The notes: generated by a model from the letters alone, not told the origin. Shown: positions 1 to 9,342, numbered from the stretch's first letter. The stretch: DNA of 64,000 nt from Streptomyces sp. NBC_00690 (GCF_036226685.1 NZ_CP109009.1:6103501-6167500), one strand, 5' to 3'. Numbers and translations are program-made.

Positions 1-423
1 CCGCCACGGCTCCCCTTCCGGCACCCGTCGACAACCCCGGCCAGGTGGTCCCCTGAACCGGCGGCACGAGCCGTAGCCGTGCTCGCGCAAGCCCCCTTCC
101 GTACCCCCTGTCCGGGGCGTACGCCACCGGTGGCCGAGCCCCCGTGCCGTTTGATCCGGTCCCTCGTCCACGGCGCCGTCCCGGCCGCAGGCGCGGGGCG
201 GCGGGCTGATGGGTAGCTCCCTGCGGGTACGGACCCCGCCTGCTTCCGGTGACGAGCAGCAACGAGAGCAGCGACAAGAGCAGCTATGAGGGCCGTAACG
301 AGGACAACGACGACACTGACGACAGCGGTGAGAGGGGCGAGCGGGAGAACCGTTTCGTGGTCACCCGCCCCTGCCCCATAGGATTGGGCCAAACCACACT
401 CACTCACCCCTGAGGATCGCTGC
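1..423. other. Upstream region of gatC, no confident gene
   Basis: No gene here is supported with confidence. The first 56 bases could be the last 17 codons of a plus-strand gene (frame starting at base 3, ending TGA at 54-56, tail rich in Pro and Val), but this is too short to identify. The rest is coding-poor. A TAGGAT hexamer at 379-384 is a possible -10 for the gat operon, but I see no matching -35. The ribosome site GAGGA sits just before the gatC ATG at 424. Confidence 0.4.
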
Positions 424-720
424 ATGCCTGGCATTACGCGCGAGGAGGTCGCCCACCTCGCCCGGCTGGCGCGTCTGGAGCTTTCCGGCGAGGAACTCGA
501 CCACTTCGCCGGTCAGCTCGGCGACATCATCGGCGCGGTCGCCCGCGTCGCCGAGGTCGCCGATCAAGACGTACCCCCGACCTCCCATCCATTGCCGCTG
601 ACCAACGTCATGCGCGCGGACGAGGTCCGTCCCTCGCTCACCCCCGAGCAGGCGCTCTCCGGCGCTCCTGCCCAGGAGCAGCAGCGTTTCAAGGTGCCGC
701 AGATCCTGGGGGAGGACTAA
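424..720 (+). CDS. gatC: Glutamyl-tRNA(Gln)/aspartyl-tRNA(Asn) amidotransferase subunit C
   Basis: This is the 98-residue small subunit of the GatCAB amidotransferase, which converts misacylated Glu-tRNA(Gln) (and Asp-tRNA(Asn)) to the correct amidated form in the cytoplasm. GatC wraps around GatA and stabilises the complex; it has no catalytic residues. The N-terminus ([18 protein letters not shown]) is the family signature and the length is normal. A purine-rich ribosome site (TGAGGA) precedes the ATG. The stop is 5 bases before gatA, so the two genes are co-transcribed. Identification rests on the signature plus position next to gatA and gatB. Confidence 0.97.
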   Translation: MPGITREEVAHLARLARLELSGEELDHFAGQLGDIIGAVARVAEVADQDVPPTSHPLPLTNVMRADEVRPSLTPEQALSGAPAQEQQRFKVPQILGED

Positions 721-725
721 TCACG

Positions 726-2219
726 ATGTCGGACATCATCAAGCTCACCGCGGCCGAGATCGCCGCGAAGATCGCCGCCGGCGAACTCACGGCCGTCGAG
801 GTCACCGAGGCCCATCTGGCTCGGATCGACGCCATCGACGAGAAGGTGCACGCCTTCCTCCATGTGGATCGCGAGGGCGCCCTCGCCCAGGCGCGCGCCG
901 TCGACGCCAAGCGGGCGGCCGGTCAGGAACTCGGCCCGCTCGCCGGTGTCCCGCTCGCACTGAAGGACATCTTCACCACCAAGGGCATCCCCACGACGGT
1001 CGGATCCAAGATCCTCGAAGGCTGGATCCCTCCGTACGACGCCACCTTGACGCGCAAGCTCAAGGAGGCCGACGTCGTCATCCTCGGCAAGACCAACATG
1101 GACGAGTTCGCCATGGGGTCCTCCACCGAGAACAGCGCCTACGGCCCCACCGGCAACCCCTGGGACCTGACGCGTATCCCCGGCGGCTCCGGGGGCGGCT
1201 CCAGCGCCGCCCTCGCCTCCTACGAGGCACCGTTGGCCATCGGCACGGACACTGGCGGCTCCATCCGCCAGCCCGCTGCCGTCACCGGCACGGTCGGCGT
1301 CAAGCCCACCTACGGCGGAGTCTCCCGCTACGGCATGGTGGCCTTCTCCTCCTCCCTCGACCAGGGTGGTCCCTGTGCCCGCACGGTGCTGGACGCCGCT
1401 CTGCTGCACGAGGTCATCGCCGGGCACGACCCGCTGGACTCCACCTCCATCGACGCTCCGGTTCCGCCGGTCGTCGAAGCGGCGCGCAACGGCAGCGTGG
1501 CGGGGATGCGGGTCGGCGTGGTCCAGCAGTTCCGCGGCGAGGGCTACCAGGCCGGCGTGGTGCAGCGGTTCGACGAGTCGGTCGAACTGCTGAAGTCGCT
1601 GGGTGCGGAGATCGTCGAGCTGGACTGCCCCTCGTTCGACCTGGCGCTTTCCGCCTACTACCTCATCGCGCCGTCCGAGTGTTCGTCGAACCTCGCCCGG
1701 TTCGACGCGATGCGCTACGGCCTGCGCGTGGGTGACGACGGTACGAAGTCGGCCGAGGACGTCACCGCGCTGACCCGCGAGGCCGGTTTCGGCGACGAGG
1801 TCAAGCGCCGGATCATCCTCGGTACATACGCGCTGAGCTCCGGCTACTACGACGCGTACTACGGCAGCGCCCAGAAGGTCCGGACGCTGATCAAGCAGGA
1901 GTTCGACCAGGCGTTCGAGCAGGTCGACGTGATCGTCTCGCCGACCACTCCGACCACGGCGTTCCCCATCGGTGAGCGCGCGGACGACCCGATGGCGATG
2001 TACCTTGCCGACCTGTGCACCATTCCGACCAACCTGGCCGGCAACGCGGCAATGTCGCTTCCCTGCGGGCTGGCGCCGGAGGACAACCTCCCGGTCGGAC
2101 TACAGATCATCGCCCCGGCCATGAAGGACGACCGGCTGTACAAGGTCGGCGCCGCCGTCGAAGCGGCCTTCGTGGAAAGGTGGGGGCATCCGCTGCTTGA
2201 GGAGGCACCGTCGCTGTGA
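726..2219 (+). CDS. gatA: Glutamyl-tRNA(Gln) amidotransferase subunit A
   Basis: GatA is the glutaminase subunit of GatCAB, an amidase-signature enzyme that releases ammonia from glutamine. The 497-residue length is typical. The Ser-cisSer-Lys triad region is visible: the lysine in [10 protein letters not shown] near residue 80, the Gly/Ser-rich loop [11 protein letters not shown] near 152, and [11 protein letters not shown] near 172-182 that carries the nucleophilic serine. The gene follows gatC by 5 bases. Its TGA stop overlaps the GTG start of the next small gene by 4 bases, implying translational coupling through the operon. Confidence 0.98.
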   Translation: MSDIIKLTAAEIAAKIAAGELTAVEVTEAHLARIDAIDEKVHAFLHVDREGALAQARAVDAKRAAGQELGPLAGVPLALKDIFTTKGIPTTVGSKILEGWIPPYDATLTRKLKEADVVILGKTNMDEFAMGSSTENSAYGPTGNPWDLTRIPGGSGGGSSAALASYEAPLAIGTDTGGSIRQPAAVTGTVGVKPTYGGVSRYGMVAFSSSLDQGGPCARTVLDAALLHEVIAGHDPLDSTSIDAPVPPVVEAARNGSVAGMRVGVVQQFRGEGYQAGVVQRFDESVELLKSLGAEIVELDCPSFDLALSAYYLIAPSECSSNLARFDAMRYGLRVGDDGTKSAEDVTALTREAGFGDEVKRRIILGTYALSSGYYDAYYGSAQKVRTLIKQEFDQAFEQVDVIVSPTTPTTAFPIGERADDPMAMYLADLCTIPTNLAGNAAMSLPCGLAPEDNLPVGLQIIAPAMKDDRLYKVGAAVEAAFVERWGHPLLEEAPSL

Positions 2220-2455
2220 GTGCACTGACCAAGGCCAAGGGCTTCAAGAAGTCGAAGACCGGGACGTACCTGTCGATCGGGACCACCGCATTCGGTGCGG
2301 TGAGCGTGCTCAAGCAGGCGAAGAAGGCCCGCAGCGAGCACGACACGCTCCGGCTGCTCGACGCCGCGATCTCCGCCGCCGCCATCGTCACCGGCGTCGC
2401 CCTGCTGCTGCGCGAGCTCAAGCGCATCGGCGACGACGACGTCCTGTTCGGCTGA
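2216..2455 (+). CDS. Small membrane protein inserted between gatA and gatB
   Basis: A 79-residue protein of unknown function. The GTG start overlaps the gatA stop by 4 bases and gatB begins 16 bases after its stop, so it is a genuine operon member. It is basic at the N-terminus (several Lys in the first 20 residues), has two hydrophobic stretches (about residues 18-33 and 46-65) and ends with an acidic tail. This suggests a small membrane-associated protein with two short helices. I recall a small gene in the same place in other streptomycetes. A role tied to GatCAB is possible only by position; I see no enzymatic motif. Confidence 0.85.
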   Translation: MSALTKAKGFKKSKTGTYLSIGTTAFGAVSVLKQAKKARSEHDTLRLLDAAISAAAIVTGVALLLRELKRIGDDDVLFG

Positions 2456-2471
2456 GAGGGAAAGTTTCACC

Positions 2472-3983
2472 GTGACCGTCACTGAACTGGTGTCGTACGA
2501 GGCCGCTCTTGCCGAGTACGACCCCGTCATGGGCCTTGAGGTCCATGTCGAGCTGGGTACGCGGACGAAGATGTTCTGCGGCTGCTCCACCGAGTTGGGC
2601 GCCGAGCCCAACTCGCAGACCTGCCCCACCTGCCTCGGCCTGCCTGGCTCGCTCCCGGTCGTCAATGCGATCGGCATCGAGTCCGCCATCAAGATCGGCC
2701 TCGCGCTCCACTGCGAGATCGCAGAATGGTGCCGATTCGCCCGGAAGAACTACTTCTATCCTGACATGCCGAAGAACTTCCAGACCTCCCAGTACGACGA
2801 GCCGATCGCCTTCAACGGCTATCTGGACGTCCAGCTGGAGGACGGCGAGGTCTTCCGGGTGGAGATCGAGCGCGCCCATATGGAGGAGGACACCGGCAAG
2901 TCGACCCACGTCGGCGGTGCCACCGGCCGCATCCACGGCGCGTCCCACTCGCTGCTCGACTACAACCGGGCCGGCATCCCGCTCATCGAGATCGTCACCA
3001 AGCCCATCGAGGGCGCAGGCGAGCGGGCACCCGAGGTCGCCAAGGCGTACGTCGCCGAGCTCCGCGAGCTCATCAGGGCGCTCGAAGTTTCCGAGGCCCG
3101 GATGGACAAGGGCCAGATGCGCTGCGACGTGAACCTCTCCCTGCGCCCCAACGGCACCCAGACGTTCGGCACCCGCAGCGAGACGAAGAATGTCAACTCG
3201 CTCCGGAGCGTGGAGCGCGCGGCCCGGTTCGAGATCCAGCGGCACGCCGCCGTACTGGGAGCCGGCGGGACGATCGTCCAGGAGACCCGTCACTTCCACG
3301 AGGAGGACGGCTCCACCACCTCCGGACGGATCAAGGACAACGCCGAGGACTACCGGTACTTCCCGGAGCCCGACCTCGTCCCCGTTGCTCCGCCCCGTGA
3401 GTGGGTGGAGGAGTTGCGCGCGGGTCTGCCCGAGTTGCCGCGTCTGCGCCGCAAGCGGCTGCGCGAGGACTGGGGCGTCTCCGAGCACGACATGCAGTCG
3501 ATCCTCAACGCCGGTGCGGTGGACCTGATCGTCGCGACCATCGAGGCCGGTGCCCCGTCCGACCAGGCCCGCAAGTGGTGGATGGGCGAGCTCGCGCGGA
3601 ACGCCAATGAGTCCGGTCGGGCTCTGGACGAACTGCCGATCACCCCGGAGCAGGTCGCCCGGGTGACCGCGCTGGTCGCCGCCGGCGATCTCAACGACAA
3701 GCTGGCCCGGCAGGTCATCGAGGGCGTCCTCGCAGGTGAGGGCGGTCCGGACACCGTCGTGGAGAAGCGCGGACTGAAGGTCGTCTCCGACGATGGCGCC
3801 CTGGGCACCGCAGTCGACGAGGCGATCGCCTCGAACGCAGCCGTCGCGGACAAGATCCGCGGTGGGAAGGTGGCTGCCGTGGGCGCCCTGGTGGGTGCGG
3901 TCATGAAGGCCACGCGGGGTCAGGCGGACGCCGCACGCGTCAAGGAACTGATCCTGGAGAGGCTCGGGGTCAGCGAAGGCTGA
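2472..3983 (+). CDS. gatB: Aspartyl/glutamyl-tRNA amidotransferase subunit B
   Basis: GatB binds the misacylated tRNA, phosphorylates the side-chain carboxylate with ATP and transfers the ammonia made by GatA. The 503 residues show the GatB signature near the start ([19 protein letters not shown], about residues 21-39). The cysteines there and in CPTC near residue 52 form the structural metal site. The later catalytic-cradle blocks are also present ([35 protein letters not shown]), followed by a helical and YqeY-like tail that binds tRNA. It is the last gene of the gat operon; a strong terminator follows at 4017. Confidence 0.98.
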   Translation: MTVTELVSYEAALAEYDPVMGLEVHVELGTRTKMFCGCSTELGAEPNSQTCPTCLGLPGSLPVVNAIGIESAIKIGLALHCEIAEWCRFARKNYFYPDMPKNFQTSQYDEPIAFNGYLDVQLEDGEVFRVEIERAHMEEDTGKSTHVGGATGRIHGASHSLLDYNRAGIPLIEIVTKPIEGAGERAPEVAKAYVAELRELIRALEVSEARMDKGQMRCDVNLSLRPNGTQTFGTRSETKNVNSLRSVERAARFEIQRHAAVLGAGGTIVQETRHFHEEDGSTTSGRIKDNAEDYRYFPEPDLVPVAPPREWVEELRAGLPELPRLRRKRLREDWGVSEHDMQSILNAGAVDLIVATIEAGAPSDQARKWWMGELARNANESGRALDELPITPEQVARVTALVAAGDLNDKLARQVIEGVLAGEGGPDTVVEKRGLKVVSDDGALGTAVDEAIASNAAVADKIRGGKVAAVGALVGAVMKATRGQADAARVKELILERLGVSEG

Positions 3984-4016
3984 GCCCCGGCGGTCTCGTC
4001 CAACACACTCAGGTCC

Positions 4017-4050
4017 AGGGCCTTGCCGCACGAAAGTGCGGTAAGGCCCT
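4017..4050 (+). terminator. Rho-independent terminator of the gat operon
   Basis: Two 15-base arms (AGGGCCTTGCCGCAC and its near-perfect complement with one G-U pair) close on a GAAA tetraloop and are followed by TT. It lies 34 bases after the gatB stop. Confidence 0.9.
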
Positions 4051-4062
4051 TTCCGTGTGCCC

Positions 4063-4137
4063 GAGTTCGGTGTGCCGGAGTTCGGTGTATCGGAGTGCGC
4101 TGTGCGTGGGGGTTCGGTGCGTGGGGGTTCGGTCAGG
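4063..4137 (+). repeat. Five 15-bp tandem repeats upstream of the chaplin gene
   Basis: Five consecutive 15-base units start at 4063, 4078, 4093, 4108 and 4123. The first two are nearly identical (GAGTTCGGTGTGCCG and GAGTTCGGTGTATCG); the last two share GGGGGTTCGGT. They fill the spacer between the gat terminator and the chaplin gene. The period is a multiple of three and the plus frame is open through them, but the chaplin start lies well downstream, so I treat them as non-coding. Confidence 0.75.
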
Positions 4138-4287
4138 GGCCGGCGCCGGGGCCGGGCGCCCTGGACGCCGCCCGTCGGATGGGGTGTGCCCGCGGGGGTG
4201 ACCCGCCCACCGAGGGATGAATGCCGACAACGGACAGCAACACGCCGTTGCATGGCCTCCTCTGTCGTCCACCAAAGGGAGCCCCCG

Positions 4288-4539
4288 ATGAACCTCCGCA
4301 CCGCCGCCCCAGCCCTTGCGCTGGTGATCAGCGCGCTCGTGGGCGGGGCCGGAACCGCCGCAGCACACAGTGACGCCGACGGCGCTGCCGTCGACTCTCC
4401 GGGCGTGCTGTCCGGGAACACGATCCAGATTCCGGTTCGGATTCCCCTCAACATCTGTGGGAACACTGTCGACGTCCTCCTCGGGGTGCTGAACCCCTCT
4501 GGCGGCAGCCTGTGCATCAACTCGTCCGACGGGCACTGA
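4288..4539 (+). CDS. Short chaplin (hydrophobic aerial-hypha surface protein)
   Basis: An 83-residue secreted protein. Residues 1 to about 28 form a Sec signal peptide ending in AAA, followed by a single chaplin domain: a GVLSGN motif, an IPVRIPLNICGN strand region, LLGVLNPSGGS and a second cysteine (CIN). Two cysteines about 22 residues apart are the chaplin hallmark. Chaplins assemble into amyloid-like films that coat aerial hyphae and spores. The start was chosen because it gives a clean signal peptide and has AAAGGGAG upstream; the longer upstream frame is repeat-rich and has no signal. No sortase signal is present, so this is a short chaplin. The exact paralogue letter cannot be told. 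Confidence 0.93.
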   Translation: MNLRTAAPALALVISALVGGAGTAAAHSDADGAAVDSPGVLSGNTIQIPVRIPLNICGNTVDVLLGVLNPSGGSLCINSSDGH

Positions 4540-4650
4540 CGAGAAGGCTCGCTGCGCGGGGGCGGCGCCTTGCTGACGTACCGACGGGTGGGTGCCTCCG
4601 GTGCCGGAAGCACCCGTCCCGGACATCGAGGGCCAGCCCTTCAGGACGCC

Positions 4651-4702
4651 AGTCGACCACTTCAGTCGACCACTTCAGTCGACCACTTCAGTCGACCACG
4701 GC
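4651..4702. repeat. Four 13-bp tandem repeats over the ridA-like stop codon
   Basis: Units of 13 bases (AGTCGACCACTTC) start at 4651, 4664, 4677 and 4690; the last ends in GGC. On the minus strand each unit reads GTGGTCGACTGA plus one base, that is Val-Val-Asp-stop. The last coding triplets and stop of the RidA-like gene are therefore repeated three more times downstream of its true stop at 4688-4690. Confidence 0.9.
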
Positions 4703-5080
4703 GTCGAGTTCGATTTCGACGAGCCAGTCGGCATCGATGAAGCGGGACACCTCAACGAAGGTGCAGGCCGGCCGGACCGTCGCGAACCGCTCTCCGTGCG
4801 CCCGTGCGGCGTCCTTCCAACGGGTCACGTTCGTGAGCATGATGCGGGTCCGCACGACGTCCCCCGGTGTTGCCCCGACTGCTTTCAACGCGACCACGGC
4901 AATGTCCAGGCACCTCACGGTCTGGGCGTAGACATCGCCCTTGCCCACGGTGCGACCGTCGTCCCCGATGGGCGCGGTGCCGGCGACCGCGACATGTGCC
5001 CCTTTGCGGATCGCCCGGGAGAATCCGATCTCGGCTTCGAGCGGCGAGCCGGAGCCGGCCGTCTGACGAACAGAGTCCAT
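4688..5080 (-). CDS. RidA/YjgF/YER057c family protein
   Basis: A 130-residue RidA-family protein. Canonical RidA hydrolyses reactive enamine/imine intermediates released by PLP enzymes such as threonine dehydratase. The family core is clear: VAVAGTAPIG, a central VRTRIMLTNVTRWKDAARAHG helix-strand region, and the C-terminal RPACTFVEVSRFIDADWLVEIELDAVV, where Arg and the final Glu correspond to the ligand-binding pocket. The start ATG at 5080 was chosen by family length; the frame runs on upstream through the 18-bp repeats, which would add an unlikely ICIPVG peptide. The stop lies in a 13-bp tandem repeat. The cytoplasmic trimer role is inferred from family. Confidence 0.9.
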   Translation of the reverse strand: MDSVRQTAGSGSPLEAEIGFSRAIRKGAHVAVAGTAPIGDDGRTVGKGDVYAQTVRCLDIAVVALKAVGATPGDVVRTRIMLTNVTRWKDAARAHGERFATVRPACTFVEVSRFIDADWLVEIELDAVVD

Positions 5081-5113
5081 CCGGCCATGCTGGCAGAACA
5101 CAGCAGCGTTGAA

Positions 5114-5167
5114 ACAGATCCCTACAGGAATACAGATCCCTACAGGAATACAGATTCCTAGAGGAAT
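5114..5167. repeat. Three 18-bp repeats, each with a palindromic core, upstream of ridA-like gene
   Basis: Three exact-period units begin at 5114, 5132 and 5150. Each holds a dyad of the form ATYCCT-NN-AGGRAT; in the third the arms are perfect (ATTCCTAGAGGAAT). The array ends 34 bases upstream of the chosen ridA-like ATG. Phased, palindromic copies look like an operator array, although the 18-base period is not a whole number of helical turns. Confidence 0.85.
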
Positions 5168-5278
5168 GCGGGTTGCTTGCCCGTCCGCCACGAACCAGCG
5201 GTCCGGCTGGTGCTTCCGTTCCTGACCGGGCAGCCACAACCCGGCCGGTCCTACGAACGGCCTGTTCGGCGAACTCCT

Positions 5279-6187
5279 TCAGTGCCGCACTCCGAGCCCG
5301 GGCAGGAGCAGTTCGCCACGGTCCTTGCAGCTGACGTCCCGGGCCCGCAGCTCCTTGGGTTCCCGGGTGCCCCGCGCGTGCAGCTCCGCTATCGCGAGTC
5401 GGGCGACCTCCGCCGCCTCGGCCCGCTCCGGATCCGGGAATTCGGCCTGCCACCAACCCCGGTCGCGCGAGTGCCAGCCGCGGTTCTGCATCACGCGCGC
5501 ACGCTCCTCGTCGTCCGCTCCGTCCCGGTCGTCCACCGATACCTGGAGTCCTTCGGCCAGGGCGTAGGAGAGGTGTATCTGTCGTCCTCGGTCGGCGCCG
5601 CTGGTCAGACTGAAACCCGCCCAGTCCCCGCCGACCTGTACCGCCAACTGCTCCACCCAGGCGGTGAGCAGTAGCGTCAGCGCGCTCTCGAAGTGCTTGA
5701 GGCTCGATGCCATACGACCGGTGGTGCGCTCGGCGGGTGGTTCCCCCGGGCCGCTGCGGTCCAGCTGCCAGATGTAGGGCAGGAGGTCGAAATCGTGCTG
5801 CTCCTCGGCTGACCAGGCGCCGCCCCATTGGAAGATCCGCATCTCCTCGGCCTCCAGGGCGTCGGTGCGGTGCACCGAGAGCTCCGCACCATGGGGGCGA
5901 CCGGCGAGCAGAACGATGCGGTCGGGGTCGCGCCAGCGGATGTGGGGGCCGGAAGCGGAACCGCCGTAGAGCGTCGGCTCTCCGATCCGGGCGACGATCG
6001 CCCCGTACACCTCGCGAAATGATTCGCGGCGCATCCGCAGGGTGGTGTGCGGTGCGTGGGCGAGCACCGGTACGGGGCCGTATCCGAGGTATGCGCCGGG
6101 GGCTTCGTGCAGTGCCATGGCGAACTCGGCTGCCTCGCTCGGACGGAGGATCGGCTGATTGGTCCCCGTGGTCTCCATGCCGTCCAT
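5279..6187 (-). CDS. Uncharacterised protein, about 302 residues
   Basis: I do not recognise this protein with certainty. It has no signal peptide or membrane segment and is acidic and tryptophan-rich. The N-terminal half (about residues 20-150) has mixed alpha/beta character with EPTLYGGSASGPHIRW and RIVLLAGRPHGAELSVHR. The C-terminal half has a helix followed by VQVGGDWAGFSLTSGADRG and a repeated tryptophan element. The overall look resembles the secretion-chaperone or YbjN-like folds common in actinomycete proteins of unknown function, but this is a guess. The start could be the ATG at 6187 or at 6178; the frame stays open to 6220. It is co-directional with the RidA-like gene but separated by about 200 bases and the repeat array. 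Confidence 0.8.
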   Translation of the reverse strand: MDGMETTGTNQPILRPSEAAEFAMALHEAPGAYLGYGPVPVLAHAPHTTLRMRRESFREVYGAIVARIGEPTLYGGSASGPHIRWRDPDRIVLLAGRPHGAELSVHRTDALEAEEMRIFQWGGAWSAEEQHDFDLLPYIWQLDRSGPGEPPAERTTGRMASSLKHFESALTLLLTAWVEQLAVQVGGDWAGFSLTSGADRGRQIHLSYALAEGLQVSVDDRDGADDEERARVMQNRGWHSRDRGWWQAEFPDPERAEAAEVARLAIAELHARGTREPKELRARDVSCKDRGELLLPGLGVRH

Positions 6188-6475
6188 CGTGCCAGCCGCC
6201 TCTGACAACCTCCGTTGCACAAAGGGTCTTTTGTGGTCAGTAGTTGGCTATTCCTGTCATGTTGAGGTCAAAGTAAACACTGCGTAAGTCACGCCTCGGT
6301 GACCCCATTGTTCACTTCTGAACTACCTTGGCTCAGCTGCCACTGTGAGTAAGCCCACGAATGGTGGCCGAACGGACAAAGGATCACCATTGACTGTCAG
6401 AGTGTCTGCGTAGGTCATGTGTTCTTTGCGGGTCGTTTCCGATAAAGATCCAGGAACCACCCAGGGAGCATTCCG
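6188..6475. promoter_or_regulatory. AT-richer divergent promoter region with a GTCAC-N6-GTGAC dyad
   Basis: This 288-bp gap separates the minus-strand unknown gene from the MMPL gene and is clearly lower in GC than its surroundings. It contains a dyad GTCAC-N6-GTGAC at 6288-6303. A TTGACT hexamer at 6390-6395 has a possible TAGGTC partner at 6411, but the 15-base spacing is short, so the promoter call is weak. No ORF inside is convincing. Confidence 0.45.
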
Positions 6476-8704
6476 TTGGCAGCGATCGCCCGGTGGTGCA
6501 TCAGGCACCGACTCGTCACCGTATTGCTCTGGGCGTTGGCTTGTGTGGGTGTCGCGGCTGCGGCGGGTACCACGGGAACGGCGTACTCGAACAACTACGA
6601 GGTCCCGGGTACGGAATCCGGTCGGGCAGCCGAACTCCTCGCCGAGGGCTTCCCCCACCAGAGCGGCGACGGCGGCACCATCGTCTGGCACACCAACGAG
6701 GGCAGCGTCCGGGACGCGGACGTCCAGCAGAAGATGTCGGGGATGCTCGACTCGGTGGCCGCACTCCATTCCGTCGCCGATGTCAGTGGTCCCTATGAGC
6801 CCGCGGGTGCCGCCCAGATCAGTCCGGACGGACGCACCGCCTACGCCTCCCTCACCTTCGAGCAGGGCCTCGGCGACGTCCCGGACGCCCATGTGCAGAG
6901 CGTGATCGACACCGCCCAGGCCGCGCGCAGCGATGGCGTCCAGGTCGAACTCGGCGGTACGGCGGTCGGGCCGATGGAGGCGCCGTCCGGGCACCTCGCC
7001 GAGACGGTCGGGGTCGCCGTCGCCGCCCTCGTGCTCTTCCTCGCCTTCGGTTCGCTCGCGGCGAGCCTGCTGCCCATCGCCACCGCCCTGGTCTCCGTGG
7101 GCACCGCGTACGCGGGCATCGCCCTGTTGAGCCAGGTGATGACCGTGGCCGATTTCGCACCCATGCTCGGACTGCTGATCGGGCTCGGCGTCGGCATCGA
7201 CTACGCACTGTTCATCGTCACCCGACACCGTAAGGGGCTCCAGTCCGGGCTCTCGGTCGCCGACGCCGCCCGCGAGGCGGTCGCCACCACCGGTCGTGCC
7301 GTGGTCTTCGCCGGTGCCACCGTCTGCATCGCCCTTCTCGGCATGCTCATCCTGCGGCTCGACTTCCTCAACGGCGTGGCCATCGCCGCCAGCCTGACGG
7401 TCGTCCTGACCGTGGCTGCGTCCGTGACCCTGCTGCCCGCCCTGCTGTCCTTCATCGGCATGCGAGCCCTCAACGGACGGGAGCGCCGCCGGCTGGCCGA
7501 GCGTGGCCCTCGCCCCGAACTGCCGACCGGGTTCGCCGCCCGGTGGTCCGCCTACGTGGAACGTCACCCCAAGCTGTTGGCCGTGGTCGCGGTGGCGGTC
7601 ATGGCGGTCCTGGCACTTCCGACGCTCTCCCTGCACCTCGGCACCTCGGACCAGGGCAACAATCCGGCCACGTCCACCACCCGCAAGGCGTATGACCTCC
7701 TCGCGCACGGCGGTCCCGACCAAGGCGGCGACGGCGGATTCGGCCCCGGGGTCAACGGGCCCCTCACTCTGGTCTCCCGGCTCGACACCAGTGCCGAGCG
7801 GCTCGCGGTGCAACGGCTGCCCGAGGCGCTCAGTGGAGCGGAGGGCGTCGCTTCGGTTGGACCGGTCACGTACAACACCGGCGGCGACACGGCCGTGGTC
7901 ACCGTCGTCCCCACCTCGTCACCGCAGTCGAAGGCCACCAGCGAACTCGTCGACCGACTCCGTGACGACCTGGTGCCCGCGGCCGTGGACGGCACCTCGC
8001 TCACCGTGCACATCGGAGGGGTGACCGCGGGCTACGACGACTTCGCGGCCATCATCGTCGACAAGCTGCCGCTGTTCGTCGGTGTGGTCATCAGCCTCGG
8101 CTGTCTGCTGCTGCTGGTCGCCTTCCGCTCCGTCGGCATCCCGCTGAAGGCGGCGGCGATGAACGTGGCGGCCGTCGCCTCCTCCTTCGGTGTCGTCGTC
8201 GCGATCTTCCAGTGGGGCTGGGGCAGCGAACTGCTCGGACTCGGTCCTGGCGGCCCGATCGAACCGTTCCTCCCGGTCATCATGGTCTCCGTCCTCTTCG
8301 GTCTCTCTATGGACTACCAGGTCTTCCTGGTCAGTCGGATGTACGAGGAGTGGCTGGAGACGGGCGACAACCGTCGGGCGGTACGCGTCGGTCTGGCCGA
8401 GACCAGTCGTGTGATCAACTCCGCGGCCGTGATCATGATCTCGGTCTTCCTCGCCTTCGTCCTCAGCGGCGATCGGGTCATCGCCATGTTCGGGATCGCG
8501 CTCGCGGCAGCGGTGGCCCTCGACGCCTTCGTCCTGCGTACGCTGCTGGTGCCGGCCCTCATGCATATGCTCGGGCGGGCGAACTGGTGGCTGCCGGGCT
8601 GGCTGGACCGCATGCTGCCGAAGATCACCGTCGAACCGCGGAGCTGCGAGGCCCCGGCCGTGCTCCAGCGGCGTACCAGCGATGACGAACAACTCGTCCC
8701 GTAG
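6476..8704 (+). CDS. MMPL/RND family transporter
   Basis: A 742-residue inner-membrane exporter of the MMPL (mycobacterial membrane protein large) branch of the RND superfamily, which uses the proton gradient to move lipids or drugs. It has the twofold architecture: one N-terminal helix (residues 12-30), an extracytoplasmic domain (about 40-175), then a bundle with the motif GLGVGIDYALFIVTRHRKG near residue 236-255. A second helix near 365, a second soluble domain and a second bundle with LFGLSMDYQVFLVSRMYEE near 607-625 follow. The acidic Asp-Tyr pairs are the proton-relay positions. The TTG start follows a GGGAG ribosome site. It is monocistronic or co-transcribed with the acetyltransferase 53 bases on. 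The substrate is unknown. Confidence 0.95.
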   Translation: MAAIARWCIRHRLVTVLLWALACVGVAAAAGTTGTAYSNNYEVPGTESGRAAELLAEGFPHQSGDGGTIVWHTNEGSVRDADVQQKMSGMLDSVAALHSVADVSGPYEPAGAAQISPDGRTAYASLTFEQGLGDVPDAHVQSVIDTAQAARSDGVQVELGGTAVGPMEAPSGHLAETVGVAVAALVLFLAFGSLAASLLPIATALVSVGTAYAGIALLSQVMTVADFAPMLGLLIGLGVGIDYALFIVTRHRKGLQSGLSVADAAREAVATTGRAVVFAGATVCIALLGMLILRLDFLNGVAIAASLTVVLTVAASVTLLPALLSFIGMRALNGRERRRLAERGPRPELPTGFAARWSAYVERHPKLLAVVAVAVMAVLALPTLSLHLGTSDQGNNPATSTTRKAYDLLAHGGPDQGGDGGFGPGVNGPLTLVSRLDTSAERLAVQRLPEALSGAEGVASVGPVTYNTGGDTAVVTVVPTSSPQSKATSELVDRLRDDLVPAAVDGTSLTVHIGGVTAGYDDFAAIIVDKLPLFVGVVISLGCLLLLVAFRSVGIPLKAAAMNVAAVASSFGVVVAIFQWGWGSELLGLGPGGPIEPFLPVIMVSVLFGLSMDYQVFLVSRMYEEWLETGDNRRAVRVGLAETSRVINSAAVIMISVFLAFVLSGDRVIAMFGIALAAAVALDAFVLRTLLVPALMHMLGRANWWLPGWLDRMLPKITVEPRSCEAPAVLQRRTSDDEQLVP

Positions 8705-8757
8705 CCGTAGCCGTAGACCGACCGCCGTACGCATCCACACGCAAGGGGAAGACCATC

Positions 8758-9342
8758 ATGTTCGCCGTGCCGCTTCAGACCCCGGGAGACGAGAGCGCTC
8801 ACCTGCGCCCCCTGGAACCCTGGCAGGCGTCGGAATTCCTCGCCCACATGGACCGCGGCAGACAGTACATCGGCACGTACATCGGTCTCCCGGACGTCGT
8901 CACCGATGCGGAATCGGCCCGTTCCTTTCTCCGTTCCTATGCCGACAAGCAGGCCGCCGACACCGGCCGGATCTACGGGATCTGGTGGAACGGCACGCTG
9001 GTCGGCGGAGTCCTGTTCCGCATCTTCGACGCGACGACGGGCACCTGTGAGGCCGGTTGCTGGCTCGAACCGTCGGCCGTGGGCCGCGGGCTGGTCACCC
9101 AGGCGGTGCGCACCATCGTCGACTGGGCGGTCGAGGAGCGCGGGATGCACCGGATCGAATGGGCGGTCTCGGCGGGGAATGCCGCGAGCATCAAGGTGGC
9201 ACGACGCCTCGGCATGACCCGGGACGGCGTGCTGCGACAGTCGTACCCGCACCGCGGCGTCCGCCATGACACGGAGGTGTGGTCGGTGCTGGCGCCCGAA
9301 TGGCGACGGGCCGGGTCGGGTGCATCGGACGCGGCGGTCTGA
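8758..9342 (+). CDS. RimJ/RimL-type GNAT acetyltransferase
   Basis: A 194-residue GNAT N-acetyltransferase of the RimJ/RimL subgroup, whose founding members acetylate the N-termini of ribosomal proteins. Visible blocks are the N-terminal LRPLEPWQASEFLAHM and the central strand IYGIWWNGTLVGGVLF. The acetyl-CoA loop lies around AVGRGLVTQAVRTIVDWA (about residues 112-130), and HRIEWAVSAGNAASIKVARRLG is the classic GNAT C-terminal block. It starts 53 bases after the MMPL gene with an AAGGGGAAG ribosome site and may share its transcript. The true acceptor is unknown. Confidence 0.92.
   Translation: MFAVPLQTPGDESAHLRPLEPWQASEFLAHMDRGRQYIGTYIGLPDVVTDAESARSFLRSYADKQAADTGRIYGIWWNGTLVGGVLFRIFDATTGTCEAGCWLEPSAVGRGLVTQAVRTIVDWAVEERGMHRIEWAVSAGNAASIKVARRLGMTRDGVLRQSYPHRGVRHDTEVWSVLAPEWRRAGSGASDAAV

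Noticed and set aside
3..56. Possible C-terminal end of an upstream gene
   Set aside because: Seventeen codons only; cannot be told from chance.
4057..4287. Upstream extension of the chaplin frame
   Set aside because: It would place repeats before the signal peptide; the ATG at 4288 gives a proper secretion signal.
2418..4613. 731-residue minus-strand ORF antisense to gatB
   Set aside because: Its codons mirror gatB third positions; the product is low-complexity and a better gene lies on the other strand.
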